From NCBI GenBank assembly GCA_040905665.1, contig JBBDRD010000041.1, positions 1-64,000 on the forward strand: DNA of 64,000 nt, given 5' to 3'. Source of the DNA: DASVCN01 sp040905665. Its GTDB lineage: Bacteria; Deinococcota; Deinococci; Deinococcales; Trueperaceae. This document shows positions 52,865 to 61,365 of the stretch, one piece after another. Each line of letters begins with the position of its first letter. The first letter of the stretch is position 1. The notes beneath the pieces are model-generated. The model was not told the DNA's origin. It worked only from the letters and a program-made list of their open reading frames with translations, and searched no databases. The translations under genes and the position numbers were made by a program.

Positions 52865-52999
52865 TTAACCAAAGTGGTACCCTCGGCTACGGGCAGGCAC
52901 GGCCAGGGGATAGATCGACTCGGCCTTGAGGGTGGCCCTGATCTCTCCCCTGCCTTCGATGACGCCATCAACAACCAGGGCAACCGCATCCCGCAGCAC
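52865..52999 (-). pseudogene. Detached copy of the dnaE2 3' end
   Basis: Minus-strand translation VLRDAVALVVDGVIEGRGEI, then RATLKAESIYPLAVPARSRGYHFG and TAA, equals the last 44 residues of DnaE2 (53853-57161) with two Lys-to-Arg changes. Nucleotide differences are concentrated in the final 45 bases and many are synonymous (stop TAA versus TAG). It has no upstream coding part. The copy and the real gene end are direct repeats enclosing the VapBC-like pair, which points to insertion into, or duplication around, the dnaE2 3' end. Confidence 0.8.
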
Positions 53000-53016
53000 A
53001 GGGATCCTTAACACGC

Positions 53017-53430
53017 CTACTTCCGGGCGTTCTTGTACGGAAGGGCCTCCAAGGGCAAGTGATCGCTCAGTGCCTCGAATTCAGGATCCTTGTGCAGCAA
53101 AGTGGCTCGGTGTTGGACGGCAGAAGCGGCGATCAGCACATCAGCGAGCGAAATCGTGTGGATGGCCTTGAAGCGAGCCGCCGACAACAGCACGGGCTCG
53201 GTCGCTTCCCACAAGACGGTTGCAGGGAGAAGCTTGACGAGAGCGTAGCGGCGCTCGGCCTCGATCGGGCCGCGCTCCTGCTGTGAGATGTAACTGACCT
53301 CGAGGAGGCTGATCCAGGAGATCAAGGCCTGGCCCTTTCTCAACACTTCCTCGACACGCTCTGCGCCGTCCTCGTCTTCGATCAGCGTGAGTAGTGCCGA
53401 GGTGTCGAGCAGATAAGTCTCGTCATTCAC
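53017..53430 (-). CDS. PIN-domain toxin (VapC)
   Basis: 137 residues from GTG 53430. PIN acidic residues are visible: YLLDTSALLTLIEDEDG (Asp9), SLLEVSYISQQERG (Glu) and ISLADVLIAASAVQHRATLLHKDPEFEAL (Asp). It is likely an RNase that acts on tRNA or rRNA. The start overlaps the antitoxin gene by eight bases, so translation is coupled. It lies between the two copies of the dnaE2 3' end. Confidence 0.88.
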   Translation of the reverse strand: MNDETYLLDTSALLTLIEDEDGAERVEEVLRKGQALISWISLLEVSYISQQERGPIEAERRYALVKLLPATVLWEATEPVLLSAARFKAIHTISLADVLIAASAVQHRATLLHKDPEFEALSDHLPLEALPYKNARK

Positions 53431-53650
53431 GCGACATATCCTGTTTGCGCTCGCCGAGCAAACGCTCGACCAGCTTTTCGCCGCGACCCAGACCACGAAG
53501 AGCTCGGATGGGATCTGGAGGTACGGGAACGACCCTTATCGTCATTCCATCATCCAACCAGACCAAGCGATCCCCTTCCTTTATCCCGTAGTTCTTTCTT
53601 ATTGCTGCCGGTACGACAGTCTGACCGCGTTTAGTGACAGACGTTTCCAC
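53423..53650 (-). CDS. AbrB/MazE-type antitoxin (VapB)
   Basis: 75 residues with the swapped-hairpin AbrB fold: TSVTKRGQTVVPAAIRKNYGIKEGDRLVWLDDGMTIRVVPV. A C-terminal helix (RALRGLGRGEKLVERLLGERK) would neutralise the PIN toxin encoded immediately downstream. ATG 53650. The 200 bases between this start and the dnaE2 stop contain no gene and should hold the promoter of the pair. Confidence 0.85.
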   Translation of the reverse strand: METSVTKRGQTVVPAAIRKNYGIKEGDRLVWLDDGMTIRVVPVPPDPIRALRGLGRGEKLVERLLGERKQDMSRE

Positions 53651-53852
53651 GGCTCATATCTTACAAGTCGTCTCTTCCAAATGCAATGCACAGGCGTCAT
53701 TTGCCTTGGAGGGTTACTGATTTATCAGCAGCGTCTGGATTCGTCGGGGATCGGTCGGACAAGCAAGGGGCGCACGTCGGGAAACAGCCGATATTTCGCT
53801 ATTTTTAGCCCCGTTCGCGCCGATTCTTGCGCCAATTCTTGCTTGGCTGAAT

Positions 53853-56800
53853 CTAGCCGAAGTGATACCCCCGGCTCTTCGCAGGCACCGCCAGGGGATA
53901 GATCGACTCGGCCTTGAGGGTGGCCTTGATCTCTCCCCTGCCTTCGATGACGCCATCGACAACCAGGGCAACCGCATCCCGCAGCACCTCGCGGCGCGCC
54001 TCCCAGAGGGTGGGGGAGATAACCAGCTGGATGCGGTTAGGGCCGTCCTCGAGCACGAAGAAGGCGTGCCCCTTGGCGGTTGGCGGTTTCTGCTTGCCCA
54101 CCACCAAGCCGGCGGTGCGGACCGAAGAGCCGTGCCTCGCCCTCAGCAGCCTGATCAGTGGTGTCGAATGGAGCTCTCGCAGGTGGTCCCTGACGAAGTC
54201 GAGCGGGTGCATCTCCAGGGGTGAGAAGCGCGCTACCTCGAACTCCCATACGAACTGCTCCTTGACGACGAGCCGGGGCAGCTCCGGTGCCTCCTGGGCA
54301 GGCGACAGCAGTGGCCGCGAGCCGCTGGGCATGGCGCCGGCCAGCACCCCCAGACGGTAGAGCCCCTCCCGGCGGGGGCCGAGCGAGTCGAGAGCACCCG
54401 AGCGCAGCAGCGTCTCGAAGATCTCGCGGGGCATCGCCACCCGGCCGTAGAGGTCTTCGAGCGAGTCGAACGGCCCGTTCCGCAAACGCTCGAGCACGAT
54501 CTGCCGCGCCGCCTCCTCGCTCACGCCGTCGAGTGCCGACAGCGGTGGCCGGATCGCCTTATCGCCCACCGCCCGCTCCGGGGGCCGGTCGTGACTGCTC
54601 CGCGCCCGCTCCCGCCGCAGCCGCTCACTCCGAGTCAGCCGCTCGCAGCGAAAATGCACCCCCGACCTGTTCAGGTCGAAGGGCAAGACCGGCACCCCCC
54701 AGGCACGCGCCTCCTGCCGCTTCGTCGACTGCGACCACATCCCCGGCTCCTCCGAGAGGATGGCGGCCAGGAACTCGGCGGGGTAGTGAACCCGCAGGTA
54801 CCCCGAAGCATACGAGTGCAATGCGAAGGCCCAGGCGTGGCTCTCGGCAAAACCGAAGCCCTGATAGGCCTTTATCGATTCGAATATCGCCTCCGCCACC
54901 TCGGGCGTGGCGGCCACCTTGCGCATCGCCCCCTGGATGAAGCTCTGCCGCTCGGGCTCGATGTCATCGAGGTCCGAGAAGCCAGACACCTTCTTGCGGA
55001 AGCGATCGGCTTCGGTCCAGCTCATCCCCGCCACGTGTACTGCTATCCGCAGGACATCCTCCTGGAAGAGCAGCACCCCGTACGACTTCGCCAGGATCGG
55101 CTCCAGCGATGGGTGGAGGTAGGTCACGGGCTCGAGCCCCTGACGCCGCCGAAGATAGGGGTGAACGGTACCGGACTGGATCGGCCCAGGCCGAATCAGC
55201 GCGATCTGATGGGAGAGATCCTTGAGGTTGCGTGCCTTCAGCACCTGGGAGGTGTGCATCTGCGAGGGGCTCTCCACCTGGAAGAGGCCCATGGTCTCGC
55301 CGGATGAGATCAGGTCCCACACCCGCTCGTCGTCGGGCAGGTCCTGCAGATCGAACCACTCCCCCTCCATGCGGAAGATCTCCTCGCGGGCCCGCTCGAG
55401 CGCCGAGAGCATCCGCAGGCCCAGCAGGTCGAGTTTGATGAGGCCCATCGCCTCGGCGTCATCCTTGTCGAGTTGGATGATCTTGATACCGCCGGAGGAG
55501 CGCTCGAGCGGGCTGTAGTGACTGAGCGGGTCGCGGGAGAGCACTACCCCGCCCGAGTGCGGCGCCAGGTGACGCACGTGCTTCGCCTCCATGCTGCGCA
55601 CCAGCGACCGCAGCGCCTCGGCAGCGGGAGCGCCGGGCAGCACCTCCTCGAACACCTCCTCTGCCTCATCTACTGCAGGTGGGCGCAGGCCGCGGTAGTC
55701 GCGGCCCAACGCCGAGGTGAGCTGGTTGCGCAGCTCGGGCGACACCCCCAGGGCCCGGCCCAGGTCCTGCAACGCCAGCGGCAAGCGGTAGCGGATCTTG
55801 TTGCACACCATCGCCTCGGTCGCCGCCCCGAAGCGCTCCTCGACCCAGGCCAACACCTCGTCGCGCCTGCTGCTGGAGATGTCGATGTCGACGTCGGGCA
55901 TGGTCGACTTGCCGGTATGGAGGAAGCGCTCGAAGAGGAGGTCGTGCTCCAGCGGGTCGGCCCCGGTGATGCCCAGCAGGTAGCAGAGGATACTCGCCGC
56001 CGCCGAGCCCCTGCCCGCCGCCAGGATGCCGTGAGCGCGGCAGTAGTCGGTGACCTCGGCTGCGACCAGGAAGAACTCTGCCAAGCCCAGGGCGCGCACG
56101 GTAGTGAGCTCCTCCTCCAGCTTGGCACGCGCCGCCTGGAGGCGCTCGCCCGGGTAACGCTCGAGCAAGGCGGCGTAGCAGCGCTCCTCGAGGTGCCGCT
56201 CGGGCGTCATCCCCTCGGGAATCCCCCGGGCGCGGGGTGGAATGAGCCGCTCGGGCAGCAGTTCGAAATGGCTCTCCCGTGCGAGCGCATTGGCGTTCTG
56301 TACCGCTTCCGAAAAGGGCAGCCTGGCGCCGGCTTCCTCCGGCGGCAGCAGGTAGCTTTCGGCATTTCGGGGACGTGCCGCGTGGGGCTGGTCGACTGTG
56401 ATCCCCAAGCGGCCACAGGTGAGGGCGTCATGGAGCCGATAGTCATCGGGCAGAGAGTAGCGAGCCGGCGGTGCAGCCACCACCGGCAGCCCCAGGCTGT
56501 GGGCCAGCCTGCGCAGCACCCTTGCGCGACGGGTGTCCCAGCGGCGCCGGTCGTGGTAGAGCTGCAGATAGAGCCGGCCCGGGAAGGCGCCGGCCAGCTC
56601 GCGTAGCAGCCCCTCGAGCTCCTCGACACGCCGCTCGGCCATATAAGCGGTAGGGAATCCCTCCCGGTCGCCGGTCATCAGTGCCAGGTCCTCCGAGCGG
56701 GCGATCAGCACCGGCCACGGCACGTCCTTCTCCTCGCGTTCAAAGGCGAGGGTGAGCAGGGTATTGAGCCGGGCGTAACCCTTGCGGCTCTGGGCGATCA

Positions 56801-57161
56801 GCACCAGCGGGAAGGCGCGCTCCTCGATACGCACGGGAACGGTTGCCCCGATGAGCGCCTTGACGCCGTACTCGCGAGCGGCCTCGAACAGCTCCACCCC
56901 GCCGCTGATACTCAGGTGATCGGTTAGCGCCAGATAGCGGTAGCCGAGCTCGGCGGCGCGTTTGACCAGCGTTCGAGGCGAGGCGGTGCCGGTGCCCAGC
57001 GAGTAGTAGGAGTGGGCGCAGAGGAGGGCTTCGAGGGTCGTCCCGCTGGTCGAGCTCCTCGTTGGCAAGCCTGTCATGGATCCGCTCGTCGCACGACTGT
57101 TCGGTTGGCGAAAACCTAGATCTTCTGCAGAATTGCCGAGTGGACGGCCGAGCCCCTTCAT
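53853..57161 (-). CDS. dnaE2: Error-prone DNA polymerase DnaE2 (ImuC)
   Basis: Up to 1102 residues. A PHP domain (about 45-280, LCAHSYYSLGTGTASPRTLVKRAAELGYRYLALTDH) precedes the C-family polymerase palm with catalytic Asp423 and Asp425 in MPDVDIDISS and Asp578 in LIKLDLLGLRML. A Y-RGSAAASILCYLLGI fingers region and an OB fold near the end (RTAGLVVGKQKPPTAKGHAFFVLED) follow. It performs SOS translesion synthesis with ImuB. A 23-bp LexA-like box with TATATT lies directly upstream of ATG 57161, which would give an almost leaderless mRNA; ATG 57077 is the alternative start. The 3' end is duplicated at 52865. Confidence 0.93.
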   Translation of the reverse strand: MKGLGRPLGNSAEDLGFRQPNSRATSGSMTGLPTRSSTSGTTLEALLCAHSYYSLGTGTASPRTLVKRAAELGYRYLALTDHLSISGGVELFEAAREYGVKALIGATVPVRIEERAFPLVLIAQSRKGYARLNTLLTLAFEREEKDVPWPVLIARSEDLALMTGDREGFPTAYMAERRVEELEGLLRELAGAFPGRLYLQLYHDRRRWDTRRARVLRRLAHSLGLPVVAAPPARYSLPDDYRLHDALTCGRLGITVDQPHAARPRNAESYLLPPEEAGARLPFSEAVQNANALARESHFELLPERLIPPRARGIPEGMTPERHLEERCYAALLERYPGERLQAARAKLEEELTTVRALGLAEFFLVAAEVTDYCRAHGILAAGRGSAAASILCYLLGITGADPLEHDLLFERFLHTGKSTMPDVDIDISSSRRDEVLAWVEERFGAATEAMVCNKIRYRLPLALQDLGRALGVSPELRNQLTSALGRDYRGLRPPAVDEAEEVFEEVLPGAPAAEALRSLVRSMEAKHVRHLAPHSGGVVLSRDPLSHYSPLERSSGGIKIIQLDKDDAEAMGLIKLDLLGLRMLSALERAREEIFRMEGEWFDLQDLPDDERVWDLISSGETMGLFQVESPSQMHTSQVLKARNLKDLSHQIALIRPGPIQSGTVHPYLRRRQGLEPVTYLHPSLEPILAKSYGVLLFQEDVLRIAVHVAGMSWTEADRFRKKVSGFSDLDDIEPERQSFIQGAMRKVAATPEVAEAIFESIKAYQGFGFAESHAWAFALHSYASGYLRVHYPAEFLAAILSEEPGMWSQSTKRQEARAWGVPVLPFDLNRSGVHFRCERLTRSERLRRERARSSHDRPPERAVGDKAIRPPLSALDGVSEEAARQIVLERLRNGPFDSLEDLYGRVAMPREIFETLLRSGALDSLGPRREGLYRLGVLAGAMPSGSRPLLSPAQEAPELPRLVVKEQFVWEFEVARFSPLEMHPLDFVRDHLRELHSTPLIRLLRARHGSSVRTAGLVVGKQKPPTAKGHAFFVLEDGPNRIQLVISPTLWEARREVLRDAVALVVDGVIEGRGEIKATLKAESIYPLAVPAKSRGYHFG

Positions 57162-57182
57162 ACCCTCAATAATATAGGGTTA
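57160..57182 (-). promoter_or_regulatory. LexA-like operator over the dnaE2 promoter
   Basis: Half-sites ATACCCTC and TAGGGTTA separated by seven bases, nearly the same as the box at lexA (62354-62376). On the minus strand the right half contains TATATT, positioned as a -10 nine bases before the dnaE2 ATG. Repressor binding would cover the promoter. Confidence 0.75.
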
Positions 57183-57254
57183 TGAGCGAGAGTTGGATGA
57201 GCCTTCTGGCCCGCAGCGGCACAGGTCCGCTGTTCACATTTCTGCTAACCTGAA

Positions 57255-57440
57255 ATGAAAGTTCGAGAGGTCATCAAGCTACTGGAGAGTGATAGCTGGT
57301 ACCTGGTACGAACGAAGGGTAGCCACAGGCAGTTTCAGCACGATTTGAAGCGGGGAACGGTCACCGTGGCAGGAAAGTACTCGAGCGATGCACCAAAAGG
57401 AACAGTCACAAGAATCCTTAAGCAGGCGGGGCTCACGTAA
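57255..57440 (+). CDS. hicA: HicA-type toxin
   Basis: 61 residues: MKVREVIKLLESDSWYLVRT, then KGSHRQFQHDLKRGTVTVAGKYSSDAPKGTVTRILKQAGL. These are the dsRBD-like HicA fold with the catalytic His in GSHRQF. HicA is an mRNA interferase. The antitoxin gene follows 19 bases downstream. It lies divergently next to dnaE2, with its upstream region containing the LexA-like box, so SOS could affect both. Confidence 0.92.
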   Translation: MKVREVIKLLESDSWYLVRTKGSHRQFQHDLKRGTVTVAGKYSSDAPKGTVTRILKQAGLT

Positions 57441-57459
57441 GCGGCAGAGGATGGAGACC

Positions 57460-57921
57460 ATGAAGTATCTTGCGGTACTCGAAAGAGCACTCAGTAATTA
57501 CGGTGGCTTCGTTCCAGATGTACCGGGTGCCACAGGCATTGCAGATACTCGCGAGGCAACGATCGAGTCACTGGCGGAGGGGCTCGCGCTCGCCATCCAA
57601 GATCTCGCTGAACGCGGACTGCCGGTTCCGCCCCCCTCCGACCGAGCCGACTTGAACCTGGACGAGTACGAGCCGGAGGAACCCTACGAGATCGTGAGCG
57701 TTTCACCGGCCCCCATGAATCCGGTCAGCCTGGAGATAGAGAGCGCGATGGACTCAATTGGGATTACGCAAGCAGAACTGGCCCGTAAGATGGGAGTTTC
57801 ACGCTCGGTGGCCTCGCGCATCACTGATCCGTTCTACTTCGGCCACAGCGTCAGAACGCTTCGGCGAGTAGCCGATGCACTGGGGGTAGACCTCGAGATC
57901 AGGCTTGCGGCGGCACCTTGA
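57460..57921 (+). CDS. hicB: HicB-type antitoxin with C-terminal HTH
   Basis: 153 residues from ATG 57460 (AGAGG eight bases upstream; ATG 57451 is possible). The degraded RNase-H-like HicB fold has YLAVLERALSNYGGFVPDVPGATGIADTREATIESLAEGLALAI. It is followed by an XRE-type helix-turn-helix (ESAMDSIGITQAELARKMGVSRSVASRITDP). It neutralises HicA and represses the operon. Its 3' end overlaps the converging PIN remnant by 23 bases. Confidence 0.92.
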   Translation: MKYLAVLERALSNYGGFVPDVPGATGIADTREATIESLAEGLALAIQDLAERGLPVPPPSDRADLNLDEYEPEEPYEIVSVSPAPMNPVSLEIESAMDSIGITQAELARKMGVSRSVASRITDPFYFGHSVRTLRRVADALGVDLEIRLAAAP

Positions 57922-58234
57922 CCCACAATCTCCCGGGTTGGAATCGGCGCGCCTCAGGGCAGCGGAGCGTGATCGTCCCGAAACCGTAAGGCGGGCTGGC
58001 AACGTCGAGCAACTCTAGATGGGACAGGGTTGCCAACAGCGAGCTGAGTTCGGCCTCGCGCCTCTTCCTAATCGTCTTCATCAGCAGCTCCGGAACGAGG
58101 AGTACCGATCCAATCAAGCGGACGTCGCCATTAGCTCGCCTTATGAGGCTTGCGACACTCCTGCCGAGTTGGTTGTTCGGGTTGGCGGAATAGATGAGCA
58201 CATCCGCGTCGAACGCGGTAACTCGAGACGCCAC
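57899..58234 (-). pseudogene. PIN-domain protein, C-terminally disrupted
   Basis: VTAFDADVLIYSANPNNQLGRSVASLIRR and IGSVLLVPELLMKTIRKRREAELSSLLATLSHLELLDV carry the first two acidic sites of a PIN RNase. After residue 80 the pattern is lost (PPYGFGTITLRCPEARRF), and the C-terminal Asp of the active site with its following helix is missing. There is no obvious antitoxin partner. Converging with hicB, it was probably truncated when the HicAB pair was inserted. Confidence 0.6.
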
Positions 58235-58388
58235 TCGGCGGCTACTCGGATGACGGGCGTTCGTCTCGCTCTGCCCCGATAATCGCCCAGCAGTAGAGGC
58301 GAGATGCGATTAAGTGAGTTGCGATCAGGTCGACTTTACTTTCGGGTCGACTCGAGATCGCGTCGGCGGCAGGGTAGCATTTCCCTTC

Positions 58389-59519
58389 ATGCGTGCTGCC
58401 TTTCGCGATCCCGACAAACGCTTCCTGCTCATTACCAGCTTTCTCGCCATCCTCTCGCTGGGCGCTCTCCAGGCGATGTACGGTCCCGCCTTCCCCGGCC
58501 TCACGGATCGTTTCGACATCGGCATCGAACGAGTGGGACTTCCCGTCGTCCTGCACTTCGCAGGCTCCTTCGCCACCACCGCCGCCGCCGCGGTGCTGCT
58601 CACCAGCCTCGGCTACCGGCGGACGATGGTTGCGGCCAGTTCGAGTTTGTTAATGGGGATCCTGATAGTGGCTTTCGCCTCCACCTGGAGCTGGGTGCTG
58701 GCGGGCGCGCTGTTGGGTGGCATCGGCTTCGGGGCTCTCAATGTGAGCTTCAACCTGCTGGTGGCGAGGGCCTTCGCTCCTAACGCGGCGCCGCAGCTCA
58801 ACCTCCTCAGTGCCGTGTTCGGCGTCGGTGCCGTGCTTGGGCCACTGGCGGTGGGAATGGCAGGCTCGTCGTTGCGGCTTCCGTTCCTGGGATTGGCGAT
58901 GGTAGCGGCCATGGCGACGATCCTCACGATGAGGCTTCACGAGCCGACGGTAGCGAAGGGGTCCGGCGAGGAGCGGATGCCGTGGCTGGTCGCCGGCGGC
59001 TTCCTGCTCATGTACTTCCTCTACGTTGCTTGCGAGGCGGGGGTGGCCAGCTGGGAGACCGTGCATCTTGAACCGTCACTGGGTGCGCGCGGTGCGGCGT
59101 ACATGACAAGCGTCTACTGGGGGGCGGTGACGGTGGGGAGGCTCCTGGCCGTGCCGGTGAGCGCTTTCGTTCGTCCTCGGGTCCTTGTCCTCGTCGTCAC
59201 CACCGTTGCCTTGGCGGCGTTGTTCGCTGCTCACGTCACGGCCCTGGCGCCTTTCGCCTACGCCCTTGCTGGGCTGGCGTTCGCTCCGGTCTTCCCCACC
59301 GGTCTGGCGTGGCTGCAACGCGTCTTTCCCAGGCGCAGTGAACGGGTCGTTCCGATAGTGCTGGCGGCGGCGAACCTGGGGCCGGTCGTGACGACCGGCG
59401 CGATCGGCGCTCTGGTGGCATGGGGTGGCCCCGGTCTGGTGCCCACGGCATTGAGTGGGATCGCCACCCTGCTTCTGGTGATGGTCGTTTCCTTGTGGTG
59501 GGTGACGCGCGATGCCTGA
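58389..59519 (+). CDS. MFS transporter
   Basis: 376 residues from ATG 58389, with a TAGCAT hexamer eight bases upstream and no Shine-Dalgarno. Twelve hydrophobic segments: FLAILSLGALQAMYGPAFPGL, GVAGAxF-like motif in FAGSFATTAAAAVLL, SLLMGILIVAFASTWSWVLAGALLGGIGFGALNVSFN, LSAVFGVGAVLGPLAVGMAG and LAFAPVFPTGLAWLQRVFPRRSE. The FxxGxGxxxGP and AFAPVFPTG motifs resemble fucose- or sugar-type MFS permeases. The substrate is unknown. It sits inside the SOS cassette between imuB and dnaE2. Confidence 0.85.
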   Translation: MRAAFRDPDKRFLLITSFLAILSLGALQAMYGPAFPGLTDRFDIGIERVGLPVVLHFAGSFATTAAAAVLLTSLGYRRTMVAASSSLLMGILIVAFASTWSWVLAGALLGGIGFGALNVSFNLLVARAFAPNAAPQLNLLSAVFGVGAVLGPLAVGMAGSSLRLPFLGLAMVAAMATILTMRLHEPTVAKGSGEERMPWLVAGGFLLMYFLYVACEAGVASWETVHLEPSLGARGAAYMTSVYWGAVTVGRLLAVPVSAFVRPRVLVLVVTTVALAALFAAHVTALAPFAYALAGLAFAPVFPTGLAWLQRVFPRRSERVVPIVLAAANLGPVVTTGAIGALVAWGGPGLVPTALSGIATLLLVMVVSLWWVTRDA

Positions 59520-59522
59520 CGG

Positions 59523-59843
59523 TGCGCACCTTGATTCGCGACATGCGGAATTCCGGTCTACGTGTCGGTCATTACGGTCTGGGAACTGGCCATCAAGCAT
59601 TGCCTGGGCCGGTTGGCCAGTGCGGATAAGCTCTTGGACGACTACCACTTGAGTCTGGCCCGGTATGACTTTACCGATCTGCGGTTCAACAGCGTTCATG
59701 CATTGTCCGAAAGAGGTTTGACAGATAGCCATGGCGACCCATTCGATCGCGCCTTGGTCGCGCAGGTAGTAGTGGAGAAGCTGAACCTGATTGGCGCCGA
59801 TCCCGAGTTGGCGAAGTTTCGCGAGGTGGATGTCTTGTGGTGA
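59523..59843 (+). pseudogene. VapC-like PIN toxin remnant, frameshifted
   Basis: From 59562 the frame reads VSVITVWELAIKHCLGRLAS and DSHGDPFDRALVAQVVVEKLNLIGADPELAKFREVDVLW. This is the C-terminal three quarters of the VapC group with the HxDPFDRxLxAQ motif. A preceding frame carries VRTLIRDMRNSG, the residues that normally come just before VYVSVITVWE, so one indel lies near 59553. The N-terminal LLLDTHALLW strand is absent, removed at the junction with the MFS gene. Confidence 0.7.
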
Positions 59844-59846
59844 GGG

Positions 59847-60131
59847 TTAGTCCGCTACCCCTGTCACGCACCAGTGCTCCCCCTCGCCGTAGAGCTCGAT
59901 GAGCCTGCCGCCGTGCAGCTCCAACAGGTAGTAGTCGCGGCGCATCTCGGTAGCCCACCAGCGGCCGGCCACCCGCCACTCGTCGATGATCCGCGTCACC
60001 CTGCCGCCCGACGGGGTACCGGTCGAACCAGGTTTCAACGAAGCCCTGCCGCTACTTGCCGAGGACCAGCTCACCCGCACGGGCTTGCCGTTCTCGAGCG
60101 CTACCAGAGCGCGCTGTTGCAGTCGTCTCAC
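59847..60131 (-). CDS. DUF6504-like small protein overlapping imuB
   Basis: 94 residues from GTG 60131: LVALENGKPVRVSWSSASSG, then GRVTRIIDEWRVAGRWWATEMRRDYYLLELHGGRLIELYGEGEHWCV. This pattern (DxWRxxGRWW and YYLLEL.GGRLxELY) resembles DUF6504 proteins that accompany Y-family or ImuB genes in other high-GC bacteria. The gene overlaps the imuB 3' end by 80 bases in another frame and is transcribed with it. A role as an accessory of the mutasome is an inference from genetic neighbourhood. Confidence 0.65.
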   Translation of the reverse strand: MRRLQQRALVALENGKPVRVSWSSASSGRASLKPGSTGTPSGGRVTRIIDEWRVAGRWWATEMRRDYYLLELHGGRLIELYGEGEHWCVTGVAD

Positions 60132-61365
60132 GCTTCACCTCCCCTTCCCGGTACTCCCTGGCCACGACCGGTCGCGAATCCGGCCCAAGCGCCGACGAGG
60201 AAACCGGCTCTTCTGGTCGCTCCTGCTCTTCCGCATGCTCCTCCCCTACCGCCGGCCGGCGCCAGCGCCAGGCGAGATCACTCGACTCGGCATAAGGATC
60301 GAGCCATTCGACTTCCACGGCGGCTCGCGGGAAGCGCTCCAGCAACTCCTCCCAGGCCGCCTCGCGCCGCTCCCGAGCCGGCCACAGCCTTCCCTGAGCA
60401 GCCAGGCGTACCGGCTGGGGCAGCTCGAGCGACAGGGCCTCGATCCCCACCGGCACAGCGCCTGTATCGGCCAGCGCCAGCTGCGCCAATAGCGAAATTT
60501 CACGCCGGCCACGCAGTGGCTTCTTGGCAAAGCGGGTAGCGCGTAACTCCACGCCACCTACCTCGGCGGCCAGGGTGAGGCGTCCCGAAGACCGTCCAGC
60601 CAGAGCCTCCTCCAGCGCCCCCGCCAGGCGTCCCAGAACGGCCTCCAGCGGCCCGGGCTCGAACACCGGCTCGTCGAAGCGGATGGTGCGGCGAAGGGCC
60701 AAAGGCGGCTGGGCCAGAGGCAAGCGCTCCCGCCAGGGGCCGTGGAGGTATGGAACGAAAGCGTCGGCCTCCTTGCCCAGGAACGCCCCCAGCTGGCCCC
60801 GGCGCCAGCCCGCCAACTCGCCGGCAGCGGAGAGTCCCAGCCAGCCGAGTCGCTGCAAGGAGTAGCCGCTCAGCCCCACTCCCTGCAGGAAGCGCAGCGG
60901 CAGACGCGCCAGGAACACCCCCTCGCTCCCCTGCGGCAAGACTCGACAGCCCCCGGCCCGCGCCGACAGAGCCGCCAACTCGGCGATCTCGCAACCGGCG
61001 GCGTGCCCCACCCGGGCGTCATAGGCCTCGGCCACCATTCGCGCCTCGGCAGCCGAAATGCTCATGAAGGCCCGGCCGCGGCGAGAGCCGTCGAGGAATG
61101 GGCTCAGGCCGTGGAGCTCGTGTAGCACACTCTCCCAAGCGGCCTGCAACTCCGCCTCGCTCACCTCCACCACTTGCAGTGCCACACAGCGCAGCCGGGC
61201 GCCCGTGAGTGACATGCCGGGAGTGATTCCCTCCCGCCTCGCCTGGGGAGTGGCGTGGCTCACCCGGTTTCCTTCGGCAACCACCAGCGGGATACGGCGC
61301 AACTCGGGACGGGTTCTTTGCGCCCACCACAACTCGAGGGGCTCGAGCACCAGGGCGGCGATCAT
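60052..61365 (-). CDS. imuB: ImuB/ImuY, Y-family polymerase-like protein without catalytic acids
   Basis: 437 residues. Y-family layout: the N-terminal strand that holds the first metal Asp in active enzymes reads ALVLEPLELWWAQ, and the SxDE motif is replaced by SRRGRAFMSISAAEARMVAEAYD. No carboxylate triad is seen. Thumb and little-finger parts (LPLRFLQGVGLSGYSLQRLGWLGLSAAGELAG, EPGPLEAVLGRLAGALEEALAGR) follow, and a disordered tail (EEHAEEQERPEEPVSSS). This fits ImuB, the non-catalytic hub recruiting DnaE2 to the clamp. It lacks an upstream LexA-like box, so it likely depends on the lexA transcript. Confidence 0.85.
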   Translation of the reverse strand: MIAALVLEPLELWWAQRTRPELRRIPLVVAEGNRVSHATPQARREGITPGMSLTGARLRCVALQVVEVSEAELQAAWESVLHELHGLSPFLDGSRRGRAFMSISAAEARMVAEAYDARVGHAAGCEIAELAALSARAGGCRVLPQGSEGVFLARLPLRFLQGVGLSGYSLQRLGWLGLSAAGELAGWRRGQLGAFLGKEADAFVPYLHGPWRERLPLAQPPLALRRTIRFDEPVFEPGPLEAVLGRLAGALEEALAGRSSGRLTLAAEVGGVELRATRFAKKPLRGRREISLLAQLALADTGAVPVGIEALSLELPQPVRLAAQGRLWPARERREAAWEELLERFPRAAVEVEWLDPYAESSDLAWRWRRPAVGEEHAEEQERPEEPVSSSALGPDSRPVVAREYREGEVKRETTATARSGSARERQARAGELVLGK

